A stretch of DNA of 64,000 nt. It comes from Janthinobacterium sp051380735. Lineage in GTDB: Bacteria > Pseudomonadota > Gammaproteobacteria > Burkholderiales > Burkholderiaceae_D. The stretch is from NCBI RefSeq assembly GCF_051380735.1, contig NZ_JBNYXQ010000001.1:1178001-1242000 (forward strand), given 5' to 3'. Shown piece after piece: positions 36,894 to 45,739 of this stretch. A model generated the notes under the pieces. That model saw nothing but the letters and a program-made list of their open reading frames with translations, did not search any database and had not been told where the DNA came from. The position numbers and the translations under genes are program-made. The number at the start of each line of letters is the position of its first letter. The first letter of the stretch is position 1.

Positions 36894-39131
36894 ATGGAAT
36901 TGCTCGATCCGGTGCAGCAAGCTGCACCACATGACGACACGCTCAGCGCGCACTACGAAATGCGCCGGCTGCTGGGCGAAGGCGGTTATGGCCATGTGTA
37001 TGAAGCGTGGGACGCCAAGCTGTGCCGCAGCGTGGCGCTCAAGCGCCTCAAGCAGCATGCCGACATGCTGCATCCGGAGAAGCTGCTCAAGGAAGCGCGC
37101 CTGGCGGCGTCCCTGCGCCACCCCGCCTTCGTGCGCATTTTTTCCATCGATGGCGACGGCAAGAGCCAGGCCATCGTGATGGAACTGGTCGAAGGCCAGA
37201 CGCTGGGGCAGTTCATGCACGCTGCGTCAGTCGAACTCGACACGGCACTCGATATCGCCAGCCAGATCGCCGACGCGATGGATGAAGCGCACGCGATGGA
37301 CCTGGTGCATGGCGACCTGAAACCATCGAATCTGATGCTGGAAGCAAACGGCAAGGTGCGCATCCTGGACTTCGGCCTGGCACGCCAGCTGGACCCACAA
37401 GCGACGCAAACCACGCTGCTTTGCGACCTGCAGGGGACGATTGCCTACATGGCGCCCGAGCGCCTGATGGGCCGCCTGCCCGACATGCGCGGCGACATCT
37501 ATGCGCTGGGCGCCATGCTGTACGAAATGCTGGCCGGCCAGCGCCCGTTCGCCCACCTGAACGGCCTGGCCCTGGCCGCTGCCCATATGCAATCGAACGC
37601 GGTCTGGGCGGCCATGCCATCGTCCGTGCCGCCAGCCATCGATGCGCTGGTGCGTTCGATGACGGCGCATGAACCGCTGGAGCGGCCAAGGACCATGCGT
37701 GATGTGCGCGAGGCGATTGCGGCGCATCGCAACGCATCAGGCACTGCTCCTTTGCCGTTAGCGGAGACTGCGTTGCAGCCGAAAGCCCCCTCGAGTGTCG
37801 CCATTCGCCTGCCGGTTCCGCGCAAACGGACCTTGCAAATCGGTGCCGGCTTCGTGCTGGCGGCTGCTGCGGCAGCCTGGCAGTGGCCCAATGTCACCGC
37901 AGTCGTTGCATCATTCTTCACCGATAAAAAAACAAGCGTGCTGTATTCAGAGATGACAAGCATGGCAGCCGGAATGGCGGCATTGCGCGCGTTTGATCGA
38001 GATACCGAGCAAGAGCAGGCACTTGAACATTTCAGTACCATCATCAGACACAATCCGGAGCACGCGGCTGCCAATGCAGGCCTGTCACTGGTTTTCACCT
38101 TGCGCTATCTGGGCACCAGCCGTGACGAAACCTGGCTGCAGCGGGCGGAAGTGGCGGCAAAACAGGCACTGGTAACCGACGACCAGCTCGCTCTCGCCCA
38201 TGTGGCGCAAGCCTGGGTGCTTGAGCACCGAGGCGACCGCGCACGTGCCCTTCAGGAAACAACCATCGCCTTGAACCTGGACCCGACCAATCCCATGGGT
38301 TTGTATGGCAAGGCACGCCTGCTGATCCATGCACAAAAAATTGAATTGGCACGTGCCTTGCTGGACAAGGCCATGATGCTTTATCCGGACGATACTACTT
38401 TCGTGAACCTCATGGGCATCATGGAATATGACTTGGGCAATTACACCGCTGCTGAAACGCTGTTTCGGAAATCGATACAGATGGCGCCTCACGTAAGCTC
38501 GGCATATGCACAGCTCAGCGCTACGCTTGAACGGCTAGATCGCAGCGACGAAGCGCTGCAAGTTGTGCAGCAAGGCCTGCAAGTGCAGCCAGACTGGGAG
38601 CTATATACCAATCTCGGCAATGCCCTGTTCAACAAGGGTAACTATCTGGGTGCAGTCCAGGCATTCAAGAATGCGGTTTCAGAAAATAAAGGAAATCCGG
38701 GTAACTACCTGCTATGGGCGAATCTGGCAGACGCCCAGCGCTGGGTTCCCGGCCAGATCGAGCGCTCGCACGATTCCTACCGCCGTGCAATTGCGCTCAT
38801 CAAGGTCATGCTGCAGCACTCGCCAAACGACCCCACGATCAACTCGCGACTGGCCTTGTATTTTGCCTATGCCGGATCGCGCGACGATGCGTTGAAGCAC
38901 CTGGCCCATGCCACCGCACTTGCGCCCGGTTTGCCGGACATCCATTTCAGGGCAACCCTGAGCTATGAGCTGCTTGGCATGCGCAATGAAGCGATCACTG
39001 CATTGCGCCAGGCTGTAGCACGCGGCTATCCCATCAACCTGATCGAGTCGGCGCCCGATCTATTGGCATTACGGCGAGATGCTCGCTACCAGGATTTACT
39101 TATTAACTTGGAAAGAAATCAGAAAATATGA
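36894..39131 (+). CDS. Hanks-type serine/threonine protein kinase with TPR repeats
   Basis: 745 residues. Kinase domain (about 20-285): glycine loop GEGGYGHV (28-35), ATP-anchoring K50, catalytic loop HGDLKPSN (139-146), DFG (159-161) and APERL. A membrane helix at about 314-330 puts the C-terminal half, eight or so TPR repeats (about 365-745), outside the cytoplasm, probably in the periplasm. It is divergent from tssF; PpkA-type kinases control T6SS firing in other bacteria, so a regulatory link is plausible. Its stop overlaps the next start (ATGA), so the two are coupled. Confidence 0.92.
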   Translation: MELLDPVQQAAPHDDTLSAHYEMRRLLGEGGYGHVYEAWDAKLCRSVALKRLKQHADMLHPEKLLKEARLAASLRHPAFVRIFSIDGDGKSQAIVMELVEGQTLGQFMHAASVELDTALDIASQIADAMDEAHAMDLVHGDLKPSNLMLEANGKVRILDFGLARQLDPQATQTTLLCDLQGTIAYMAPERLMGRLPDMRGDIYALGAMLYEMLAGQRPFAHLNGLALAAAHMQSNAVWAAMPSSVPPAIDALVRSMTAHEPLERPRTMRDVREAIAAHRNASGTAPLPLAETALQPKAPSSVAIRLPVPRKRTLQIGAGFVLAAAAAAWQWPNVTAVVASFFTDKKTSVLYSEMTSMAAGMAALRAFDRDTEQEQALEHFSTIIRHNPEHAAANAGLSLVFTLRYLGTSRDETWLQRAEVAAKQALVTDDQLALAHVAQAWVLEHRGDRARALQETTIALNLDPTNPMGLYGKARLLIHAQKIELARALLDKAMMLYPDDTTFVNLMGIMEYDLGNYTAAETLFRKSIQMAPHVSSAYAQLSATLERLDRSDEALQVVQQGLQVQPDWELYTNLGNALFNKGNYLGAVQAFKNAVSENKGNPGNYLLWANLADAQRWVPGQIERSHDSYRRAIALIKVMLQHSPNDPTINSRLALYFAYAGSRDDALKHLAHATALAPGLPDIHFRATLSYELLGMRNEAITALRQAVARGYPINLIESAPDLLALRRDARYQDLLINLERNQKI

Positions 39132-39679
39132 CCTACGAAAAACCCTGGATGAAGTTATCTGTTCATTTCGATGCAAACCAGATCACCAACCAACTCAACT
39201 ATACATTTACCTCCTGCGACGGCAGTGCCCATCCGCAGCAGGGTCCTGATACGGGGGGCGTGCAATTCCAGCCGGGCCAGCACGTTTATCTCGATATCAA
39301 TTGTTGCGGTACCGGTGGCTTTCTTGATTTCCAGATCGTCGATTGCAACCTGATCACCATACCTCAGATTACCCAGATCGCGCCCGAGCTCCCCACCCTT
39401 TACTCGCCGCCGTCGCCGTTCGTACAATGCGTGGGTGCTACCTATGCCGTACCGCTCGATTTCAAAACTCATGTCTTGCCGCCAGACCCGGCCCAGCCCG
39501 ACCTGCGCCGTATCCGCCAGGAATGGCAACAGACACTGGAGGTCGCTGAGAACAAAGGCCGCTGGGAACTGATCTTCGTCATGACTGTGCGTATCATTCG
39601 CGGCGAGCAAGCGTTGCCGGAATTGCGGGTATTCAGTTTTGATCCGGAAGCATCCGTCGGCGGAAGGGTCAAACCGTAA
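39128..39679 (+). CDS. Unknown protein coupled to the kinase gene
   Basis: 183 residues, strand-rich, no signal peptide: MTYEKPWMKLSVHFDANQ at the start, DINCCGTGGFLDFQIVDC near residue 60 with paired cysteines, and a C-terminal WELIFVMTVRIIRG. I do not recognise the family. ATGA overlap with the kinase stop means the two proteins are probably made together; a kinase substrate or partner is the obvious guess. Confidence 0.7.
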   Translation: MTYEKPWMKLSVHFDANQITNQLNYTFTSCDGSAHPQQGPDTGGVQFQPGQHVYLDINCCGTGGFLDFQIVDCNLITIPQITQIAPELPTLYSPPSPFVQCVGATYAVPLDFKTHVLPPDPAQPDLRRIRQEWQQTLEVAENKGRWELIFVMTVRIIRGEQALPELRVFSFDPEASVGGRVKP

Positions 39680-39822
39680 GCCATTGACATCATCCCTGCA
39701 TCGAGTGCTTTCGCTGCAACAGAACCTGAAAAATCTGTTTGAGCAGCACCAACCGACGTTGAAAGTCAGGCCGGCGGGACGACTATCATATAATCGCCTC
39801 CCCGGCCACCCGAAAGCCCGCC

Positions 39823-40599
39823 ATGCCAGTTCTTAAGTCGCTACCCCACCTCGCCCTGCTCTGCCTGTGCACCGCCGCCAGCACCGTGCACGCCCAAGCT
39901 GCAGACGATGCGGTGACACCTTACCGTCCATCCGTATCGAGTCCGGCGCAACTGCCGGTGCCCGGGCAGCTGGAACTGGAACTGGGTGGCCTGCAAACCA
40001 GGCTGGACGATGACCGCAGGGCCAGCCTGCCTTATACCGTCAAGCTGGCCTTCAACGAGGCCTGGGGCGTGGTGCTGGGCGGTGAAGCTTTTGTTTCCGA
40101 GCGTGACGGCAGCAATGGGCGCAACCAGGGCCTGGGCGATACCACGGTCGAACTCAAGCACGCTTTCCTGGTCAACCCGGCCACCGCCTTCGGCGTGGAG
40201 CTGGCCGCCAAGGTGCCGACGGCGCGCAAGGTGATCGGCAGTGGCAAGGCGGACTACAGCGTCAATGGCATCTACAGCCAGGATATCGCCAGCGTGCATA
40301 TGGACAGCAACTTGAACCTGACGCGCATGGGCGCCGTCGATGCGGGCGAAGGCCGGGTGCAGACGGGCGCGTCGCTGTCGTTGTCAGTACCGCTGGACGA
40401 ACACTGGGGTGCCACGGGCGAGCTGTCGGGTACGCGCCGCTCGGGCGCCGACAGCACGGCCCAGCTGCTGCTGGCCACTACCTACAGCCCGACCAAACGG
40501 CTGGCGATCGACTTCGGCTTTGCGCGCGGACTCAATCGCGCCTCGCCCAGCTGGTCGTTCTTCAGCGGCTTTGTGATGCCACTGGCACGCCTGTGGTAG
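39823..40599 (+). CDS. Outer-membrane beta-barrel transporter-like protein
   Basis: 258 residues with a signal peptide (LALLCLCTAASTVHA, cleavage near residue 25) and alternating amphipathic strands ending in an aromatic-rich tail (SFFSGFVMPLARLW), as in small outer-membrane barrels. LGDTTVELKHAFL and VELAAKVPTARK fit the MetA-pathway/phenol-degradation barrel group often annotated simply as transporter. Core-like base composition; monocistronic. Function unknown. Confidence 0.75.
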   Translation: MPVLKSLPHLALLCLCTAASTVHAQAADDAVTPYRPSVSSPAQLPVPGQLELELGGLQTRLDDDRRASLPYTVKLAFNEAWGVVLGGEAFVSERDGSNGRNQGLGDTTVELKHAFLVNPATAFGVELAAKVPTARKVIGSGKADYSVNGIYSQDIASVHMDSNLNLTRMGAVDAGEGRVQTGASLSLSVPLDEHWGATGELSGTRRSGADSTAQLLLATTYSPTKRLAIDFGFARGLNRASPSWSFFSGFVMPLARLW

Positions 40600-40608
40600 C
40601 GGCATCAC

Positions 40609-42447
40609 TCAGGTAGTGGACAACACCTTCGGCCCGGCTGCCCCGGGCATGCTGTTGAGTGACAATTGCTGCCCCCGCTCCACCATGCGGCCGACATACC
40701 AGGCGGTAAAAGCCTCCGTTTCCAAGGGCCGCGCAAACCAGTAGCCTTGCGCTTCGTCGCAGCCGGCCTGGCGCAAAAAGGCCAGCACTGCCTCGTTTTC
40801 AACCCCTTCGGCCACTACCCGCAGCCCTAGGTCTTGCGACAGCGAAATCATGGCCCTGACCAGGCCTTGCTGGCGGGGATCGCTTTCCAGTTCACGGATA
40901 AAGGACTGGTCGATCTTGACCACGTCGGCCGGCATGCGCTGCAAATAGGCCAGGCTGCTGTAGCCGGTGCCGAAGTCGTCGATCGCCAGGTGCACGCCGC
41001 TGGCGGCAAGCGCCTCGAGCGTCGCATTCGCCCGGGCAGGCTGGGCCATGATCGCGCTTTCGGTGATTTCCAGCTCCAGGCAGTCGCGTGGCAGGCCGCG
41101 CTCGTCCAGCGCCTCGGCCACGCGGCTGGCCAGCTCCGGTTCAAGCAGGTTAATCGCAGATACGTTGAGCGACAACTGCAGGGCCAGCCCCGCCTGGCGC
41201 CAGGCGCGCTGCTGGTTCAACGCGGCATTGAGCACCCAGGCAGTAGTGGCCTGCGCCAGGCGCGAACGCTCGATAAAGGGGATGAATTCGGCCGGGCCGA
41301 TGGGGCCGAGCGTCGGATGGTTCCAGCGCAGCAGCGCTTCGGCGCCCACGCACAGGCCGCTGGCGATATCGATGCGCGGCTGGAACACCAGGCGCAGTTG
41401 GTCGTCTTGCTCCAACGCCGTGGCAAAGTCGCCCAGCAAGGTGAAGCGGCGCCGGTACAAACTGTCTTCATGGGCGGAATATACGGCGACATGGCTGGCG
41501 CGTTCCGTAGCGTCGTGGACCGCGCTCTGGGCGCGGCGCAGCACGCTCAGGCAATCGGCCGTGCCCACTTCGAACGGCGCCACGCCAACGGCGGGGGTGG
41601 CGACGAAACTGCTTTTGATGGTAGCGATCGCAGTGGCAATCTTCGCTTCGATCAAGGGTATGCACACATCGAGCGTCATGCCCGGCGCGCCCAGCACCGC
41701 AAACTGGGTGGTCGCCACGTGATACACCTTGCGGCCATTGCCGATTTCGTCGCGTATCCATGCGGCCGCATCGTTGACCAGCACGTCAAGGTAGACCGAG
41801 TCCATCGCGCGCGCGGCGTGCGCCAGCTGTTCCGGCGTCGCCAGGTTGATCAGGATCGCCAGGCGCCACTCGCCGTTGGGGCGCTCGTTTTGCATGTCAT
41901 CGAAATCCTCGATGAACTGGGTGCGGTTCGGCAGGCCGCTGATCGAGTCAACGCGCCCGATCGCATGCATCATCTCGATCTGCGCCATGACCATGCCTGC
42001 CAGGTCGTTCAGGCAACTGATTTCCTCGTCTGTCGTCTGGCGCGGCGCGGTGCCAAGCACGCACAAGGCCCCCAGGCAATGGCCGTCCTGCGTGACCAGT
42101 GGCGCGCCCGCGTAGTAGCGCACACCGTCTGTCGCCAGCCTGCTGTCGCGGTAATACTCATCGGCCAGCAAGTCGGCGATGACCAGCGTTTCGCCTTCGT
42201 CTGCCACTTCACCGCATGGCGCCTTCATGCGCGGGATCGAGCTGTGGTCTATCCCGACACGCGACTTGAACCACTGCCGATCAGTATCGGTGAGCGACAC
42301 TGCTGCAACGGGCAAGTTGAACAGCCGCGAAGCCATGCGCGTAATGCGGTCGAACGCCTCGCTGGGCGGGGTGTCGAGCAGATTGAGCTTGCGCAGCGCC
42401 TGCATGCGGCGCGCTTCATTGATATGGCAGGAATCGGGGTTGGTCAT
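40609..42447 (-). CDS. GAF-GGDEF(degenerate)-EAL c-di-GMP phosphodiesterase
   Basis: About 612 residues. GAF domain (about 20-160; FNLPVAAVSLTDTDRQWFKS, APLVTQDGHCLGALCV), a GGDEF-like domain whose signature is replaced by TTQFAVL and so cannot make c-di-GMP, and an intact EAL domain (CVGAEALLRWNHP, DDFGTGYSSLAYLQ, VAEGVEN). Expected to hydrolyse c-di-GMP in the cytoplasm under control of the GAF ligand or redox state. ATG 42447 is preferred; a GTG at 42501 is in frame. Last core-type gene before the island. Confidence 0.9.
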   Translation of the reverse strand: MTNPDSCHINEARRMQALRKLNLLDTPPSEAFDRITRMASRLFNLPVAAVSLTDTDRQWFKSRVGIDHSSIPRMKAPCGEVADEGETLVIADLLADEYYRDSRLATDGVRYYAGAPLVTQDGHCLGALCVLGTAPRQTTDEEISCLNDLAGMVMAQIEMMHAIGRVDSISGLPNRTQFIEDFDDMQNERPNGEWRLAILINLATPEQLAHAARAMDSVYLDVLVNDAAAWIRDEIGNGRKVYHVATTQFAVLGAPGMTLDVCIPLIEAKIATAIATIKSSFVATPAVGVAPFEVGTADCLSVLRRAQSAVHDATERASHVAVYSAHEDSLYRRRFTLLGDFATALEQDDQLRLVFQPRIDIASGLCVGAEALLRWNHPTLGPIGPAEFIPFIERSRLAQATTAWVLNAALNQQRAWRQAGLALQLSLNVSAINLLEPELASRVAEALDERGLPRDCLELEITESAIMAQPARANATLEALAASGVHLAIDDFGTGYSSLAYLQRMPADVVKIDQSFIRELESDPRQQGLVRAMISLSQDLGLRVVAEGVENEAVLAFLRQAGCDEAQGYWFARPLETEAFTAWYVGRMVERGQQLSLNSMPGAAGPKVLSTT

Positions 42448-42604
42448 GGTCGGGCCTGGTTGCACGTCAGAATTGGCCAGTCCAACCCGGGCGTTGGTCA
42501 CGCCTGGTAGTTGGCAATATTTCTCTCAATACAATACAAGGTCAGGGTACTTGAAAAGAAAAATGCCTGGAAGCACATATAGTACCCCGAAATTACATTG
42601 AAGT

Positions 42605-42635
42605 AATTTTCATTGGCCAAATGAAATTTTTTACG
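42605..42635. terminator. AT-rich hairpin, terminator or operator
   Basis: Arms TTTCATT and AATGAAA around GGCCA, then a run of T. It lies between the phosphodiesterase gene and the mutS-like start. A bidirectional terminator is possible but both genes point away from it, so an operator is as likely. Confidence 0.3.
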
Positions 42636-42795
42636 GTTTACTACGTTGTTTGACGGCGTAGCGCTTCAGCCGAACAATCAGACTTTTTCCTGTCAAAGTT
42701 GCTGCTGCGTGGCCTTCGCGCCGGGTCGGTAATGGTAAAGTACGGCTTGCTGCGGCCAGCACCCTCCAGAACAACGTTTACCTTCAAAGACTTAC

Positions 42796-42897
42796 ATGAA
42801 TATGCAGTCAAACCACGAGCTCGCCAACATTGCCAGGAGCAAGCTCACGCCGATGATGCAACAATACCAGCGTGCGACTTTTAAGCAGCAATTCTAG
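42796..42897 (+). pseudogene. mutS: 5' end of mutS, interrupted by the island
   Basis: A 33-codon frame starting MNMQSNHELANIARS. The segment KLTPMMQQY matches the conserved start of MutS, where it is followed by a residue such as L and then the FYRMGDFYE region; here the match stops after Tyr (42867) and a TAG follows eight codons later. MutS recognises mismatched bases and starts repair. The break coincides with the drop in GC and the change to island genes. The rest of mutS, if present, should lie beyond the right edge. The match is short, so this rests on motif recognition. Confidence 0.65.
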
Positions 42898-42933
42898 CCC
42901 ACGCGGAACGATTCATCGGCCTCATATTTTTTT

Positions 42934-43134
42934 TCAGTCCCCCTTGTATCCCCTCAACGTCAAGCATGCCACATATGAATCGTATGATCTCAATGCATTG
43001 CTCACGGCGTGGTCGAAATCATCAGTAATTTGAGGTTTTCCTAACAATCTGCCCATGCCTTTCGCGCGTCGTTTTAAGCGATCCGCCAACGTCTGGACAC
43101 TGCCTTCCTTTCCGTCCTTTGAGCCTTTTGCCAA
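42934..43134 (-). CDS. Possible small basic protein
   Basis: 66 codons from a TTG: Lys/Arg-rich N-terminus (VQTLADRLKRRAKGMGRLL) then DDFDHAVSNALRSYDSYVA. The residue mix looks natural and contrasts with the other frames, but the start is weak and I do not recognise it. It may be a remnant at the island's edge. Confidence 0.35.
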   Translation of the reverse strand: MAKGSKDGKEGSVQTLADRLKRRAKGMGRLLGKPQITDDFDHAVSNALRSYDSYVACLTLRGYKGD

Positions 43135-43205
43135 AATCCGGCAACCGTGCTATGATCAGGACGTTTCCGAACAGCCAATTTATTTATTGTCGTGCGCGGA
43201 ATTCG

Positions 43206-43346
43206 TTGACCAAGCTAGCGCGTCGTCTATGTAGTAGCGTCCACATCGCTTACATGGAGGGCGCCGATCGCGGCTCGCTTGGCCTGCAATGTGGATTATG
43301 GATACTAAGCAGTGGAAAGATGGGCGCATTTTATGCGCCTGTTTTT
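43206..43346 (+). ncRNA. Candidate structured leader or small RNA
   Basis: A possible promoter (TTGACC at 43206, 16 bp, TATGTA at 43228; the -10 box is weak) precedes a 54-nt stem-loop closed by TCCACAT (43240-43246) and ATGTGGA (43289-43295), then a strong terminator hairpin at 43322-43346. No open frame explains it. It could be a roughly 110-nt RNA or an attenuating leader of the gene at 43368. Confidence 0.25.
43322..43346 (+). terminator. Rho-independent terminator or attenuator
   Basis: Stem GGGCGCA / TGCGCCT (one G-T pair) with a five-base loop, then GTTTTT. It ends only 21 bp before the ATG at 43368, so it either shields the gene pair from read-through (including from the mutS promoter) or regulates it. 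Confidence 0.75.
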
Positions 43347-43367
43347 CGTCCAAACGAAAGACAAAAA

Positions 43368-44237
43368 ATGAATCAGCAATGGCGCGCGTTGGTTGTTGAA
43401 TGTTTGCAGGAGGCGATGTCAAGGAATCCGGACAGGCCCGTGGCGGGCGCTCCGTTCAGCCAGCTGTTGAAGCGGCGAGCTGAGGTGGAAGGGCTCGACT
43501 TTCCTCCCGCCCCTTTCAAAAAATTTCTTCCCTTCGTAGAATCGTTCAAAGACGTCGTCATCGTTCAAACTCGCCCTGGTCAAGACGCCCTGATAGTGCC
43601 GTCGGATCGCGCGGATCTTCTTTCCAGCCCTAGCGATTCCAGAGCCAATCGCCTACGGGACGACATCTTCTTGGCCTTGACCAGCTTGGGAGCACGCTCT
43701 AACGCTGATCCTTTCTATCTGCGCGAAAGCGACGAAATCAACTGGTTTGGGCATGGGCAAGCTCGTCCGCAAAACGCCCTGCCTTTCCCCAAGGCGAGCT
43801 TTGAGCAAGAGATCGCCGACCGCACAGCCTTCATTGACTCAACGGAAGAAACCCTTCCCCATGAGAATAAAGCTAGGCTGTCCGCTGCGCTCCAAGCGAC
43901 CTCACCTCTTGGCGCATTCTCTAGGGAAATCAAAAACCTGCAACTGTCGCAAGCGTGGCATCGATTCCGCATGAGGGCAATATTGACTAGGCTTCAGCGC
44001 TGGGCGTCCGATAGCGGCTTGGAGTGGAAGTCCGCGTGGATCTCCGAAAACAGCGCGACATCGGAGCAAGTCCCGGCGGCGGAGCAGATTCCCGTTCCAC
44101 AGGCCGACGTGCTCGCCGGCGCGTTCGGACGGGAGTTTTTCACGGCCTTGGCCGAGGTGGTCAGCGACGACGACCTTCACAGGATATCCATTCCGCTGGA
44201 TTTGGTCGCGAAGGCATGGAGAGCCAAGGGGCTTTGA
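43368..44237 (+). CDS. Unknown island protein with a possible OST-HTH/LOTUS-like N-terminus
   Basis: 289 residues, no membrane segment. Residues 1-85 (FSQLLKRRAEVEGLDF, then FKKFLPFVESFKDVVIV) have the helix-helix-helix-strand pattern of OST-HTH/LOTUS domains, which bind RNA; this is pattern-based inference. The rest is helical (QAWHRFRMRAILTRLQRWA) and not recognised. ATG 43368 is chosen since it follows the terminator-like hairpin; the frame is open upstream but includes the hairpin. It forms a pair with the next gene, 3 bp away. Confidence 0.7.
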   Translation: MNQQWRALVVECLQEAMSRNPDRPVAGAPFSQLLKRRAEVEGLDFPPAPFKKFLPFVESFKDVVIVQTRPGQDALIVPSDRADLLSSPSDSRANRLRDDIFLALTSLGARSNADPFYLRESDEINWFGHGQARPQNALPFPKASFEQEIADRTAFIDSTEETLPHENKARLSAALQATSPLGAFSREIKNLQLSQAWHRFRMRAILTRLQRWASDSGLEWKSAWISENSATSEQVPAAEQIPVPQADVLAGAFGREFFTALAEVVSDDDLHRISIPLDLVAKAWRAKGL

Positions 44238-44240
44238 CAA

Positions 44241-45035
44241 ATGCCGACTGCTCTTTTGGCAGGAGTTCCGTTGAGATTGGTGCGCCAAGCAACGGCCGCC
44301 CTCTCCCCAATCATGCGGGAGGGCGCGTGGAAGATCAAATTTGTTTCTGGGTCTGAGAAACTTTCACACATTGGCATTGCAGCGGTCGACGATCTGCTTA
44401 AGAAAGCCGCCGATCTTGACAGCGCTCATATCGTTGGCTTCCAACAAACGGGCGACCGTAGCGTGGTGGCGCAAAAGATCCGCCAACATTTTCGCTTTCG
44501 CTGGGGTGATGCGGAGCCCATGTGGGCTGCGGCCAACGACGCCACTCGCTTTTTGGCTTATGTGCGCGAAATTCTCGCCGAGGAAGAGCTTTGGCGCGAA
44601 CATGTCATGCCACGCGACAAAAGCAGCCCTCTCATTCTTCCTGCCAACCTGTTCACGCGGAAGGCGGGCCACGAAGACATTTGGGAAGCATGCGAAATTT
44701 TCGGGCGGGGCGCTGAACACTATACGCAACTGGCGAAAAAAATTGACAAATTTGAGCGAGACCATCGAAAGGCTTATACCCCGAACTCGCCCATGTTCAT
44801 GGTGGACCGAGCCGATTTGGTATGGAAAGACGCGGGGCCTTACCACGGGTCCACGCCATTTCCTAAGCAGTGGAAGTATTCGCTCAAGCTGATCGATGCC
44901 TTCCACTATGACGTCGAGCACCAAAAGGGAACGGGATTCACCATGACCGATTCCGCCAAATCGACCTTCTCGGTCAAATCAACGAACCACGCTAATATCG
45001 ATTGCCATGGGTATCGCTCTCACAAGAAAAAATAA
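44241..45035 (+). CDS. Unknown island protein, partner of 43368-44237
   Basis: 264 residues, soluble, rich in aromatic residues (HFRFRWGDAEPMWAAAND, DLVWKDAGPYHGSTPFPKQW) and ending in a Lys run. A DRADLVW segment and His/Cys near the end (DCHGYRSHKKK) do not match a family I know. Follows the previous gene by 3 bp, so the two are almost certainly one unit. GC is lower than in the core region. Confidence 0.7.
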   Translation: MPTALLAGVPLRLVRQATAALSPIMREGAWKIKFVSGSEKLSHIGIAAVDDLLKKAADLDSAHIVGFQQTGDRSVVAQKIRQHFRFRWGDAEPMWAAANDATRFLAYVREILAEEELWREHVMPRDKSSPLILPANLFTRKAGHEDIWEACEIFGRGAEHYTQLAKKIDKFERDHRKAYTPNSPMFMVDRADLVWKDAGPYHGSTPFPKQWKYSLKLIDAFHYDVEHQKGTGFTMTDSAKSTFSVKSTNHANIDCHGYRSHKKK

Positions 45036-45116
45036 ACGAAGCTTCCCAGCCATCGCCACTCCTCAAAGCTCTCTCCCACGCCACTCATCCACGGGGATCA
45101 ATTTCCAGCCAAGCTA

Positions 45117-45311
45117 TCACCCTATTTCATCGGGCGTGGACGCCGGATGACGTCTTAACAGGGGCGCTTTAAATATTCGTGAACGATTTCTTTCGACGGC
45201 GTATTGACTGGCTCGTTTGCCATGACGGCCTACGTGAGGCGCGAAATTCGTGACTAACGTTGCCTTGCCTGACTCAAGCGCGATACGCGTCTCGCATCGG
45301 GTCATATTCAT
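45117..45311 (-). CDS. Possible small basic protein after vsr
   Basis: 64 codons starting ATG 45311, five bases after the vsr stop on the same strand. Sequence is basic (SQYAVERNRSRIFKAPLLRR) and unrecognised. No clear ribosome site. Could be read-through noise; the rest of 45036-45316 holds nothing else I can see. Confidence 0.2.
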   Translation of the reverse strand: MNMTRCETRIALESGKATLVTNFAPHVGRHGKRASQYAVERNRSRIFKAPLLRRHPASTPDEIG

Positions 45312-45316
45312 GCTTT

Positions 45317-45736
45317 TTATTTATTTCTCTTGATTAAAAAAACCACTTTATCTATGGTTTCGCCAAGACGTTTTTTGCTCAATTCGCAACTCCAGACGGT
45401 AATCACTTGCCAGCCTAGTGCTACAAGTTGCGATTCTTTTCTGGCGTCGCGTTCTTGATTTGCGTGAATTTTAGGCCGCCAATATTCAATGTTGCTGGCG
45501 GGAGCCCTGCCTTGACGGCAACTGTGTCCGTGCCAAAAACATCCATGCATGAAAACAACAGTTTTGTAGCGTGGAAGCACTATATCTGGGGTTCCAGGCA
45601 ATCGATTGTCATCCACGAGATAGCGGAACCCCATCCGATGTAGCTCTTTACGAAGCACCAGCTCAGGAGCAGTCCCCGTCTGCTTTACGCGCTTCATCAG
45701 CGCTGAGCGCTGCTCGGACGATAAGGTGTCAACCAA
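45317..45736 (-). CDS. vsr: Very short patch repair endonuclease Vsr
   Basis: 139 residues with the family start VDTLSSEQRSALMKRVKQ, the catalytic Asp in LPGTPDIVLP (D51), and the zinc/active-site motif FMHGCFWHGHSC. Vsr nicks the strand at T:G mismatches made when 5-methylcytosine deaminates, preventing mutation at methylated sites; in some clusters it may act as the restriction nuclease. It starts at a TTG three bases after the methyltransferase stop, so it is translated with it. Last main gene of the six-gene operon. Confidence 0.94.
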   Translation of the reverse strand: MVDTLSSEQRSALMKRVKQTGTAPELVLRKELHRMGFRYLVDDNRLPGTPDIVLPRYKTVVFMHGCFWHGHSCRQGRAPASNIEYWRPKIHANQERDARKESQLVALGWQVITVWSCELSKKRLGETIDKVVFLIKRNK

Positions 45737-45739
45737 GGT

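Noticed and set aside
42699..42884. 60-codon plus-strand frame overlapping the mutS-like start in another phase
   Set aside because: Basic, low-complexity composition and better match of the other frame to MutS make it a shadow.
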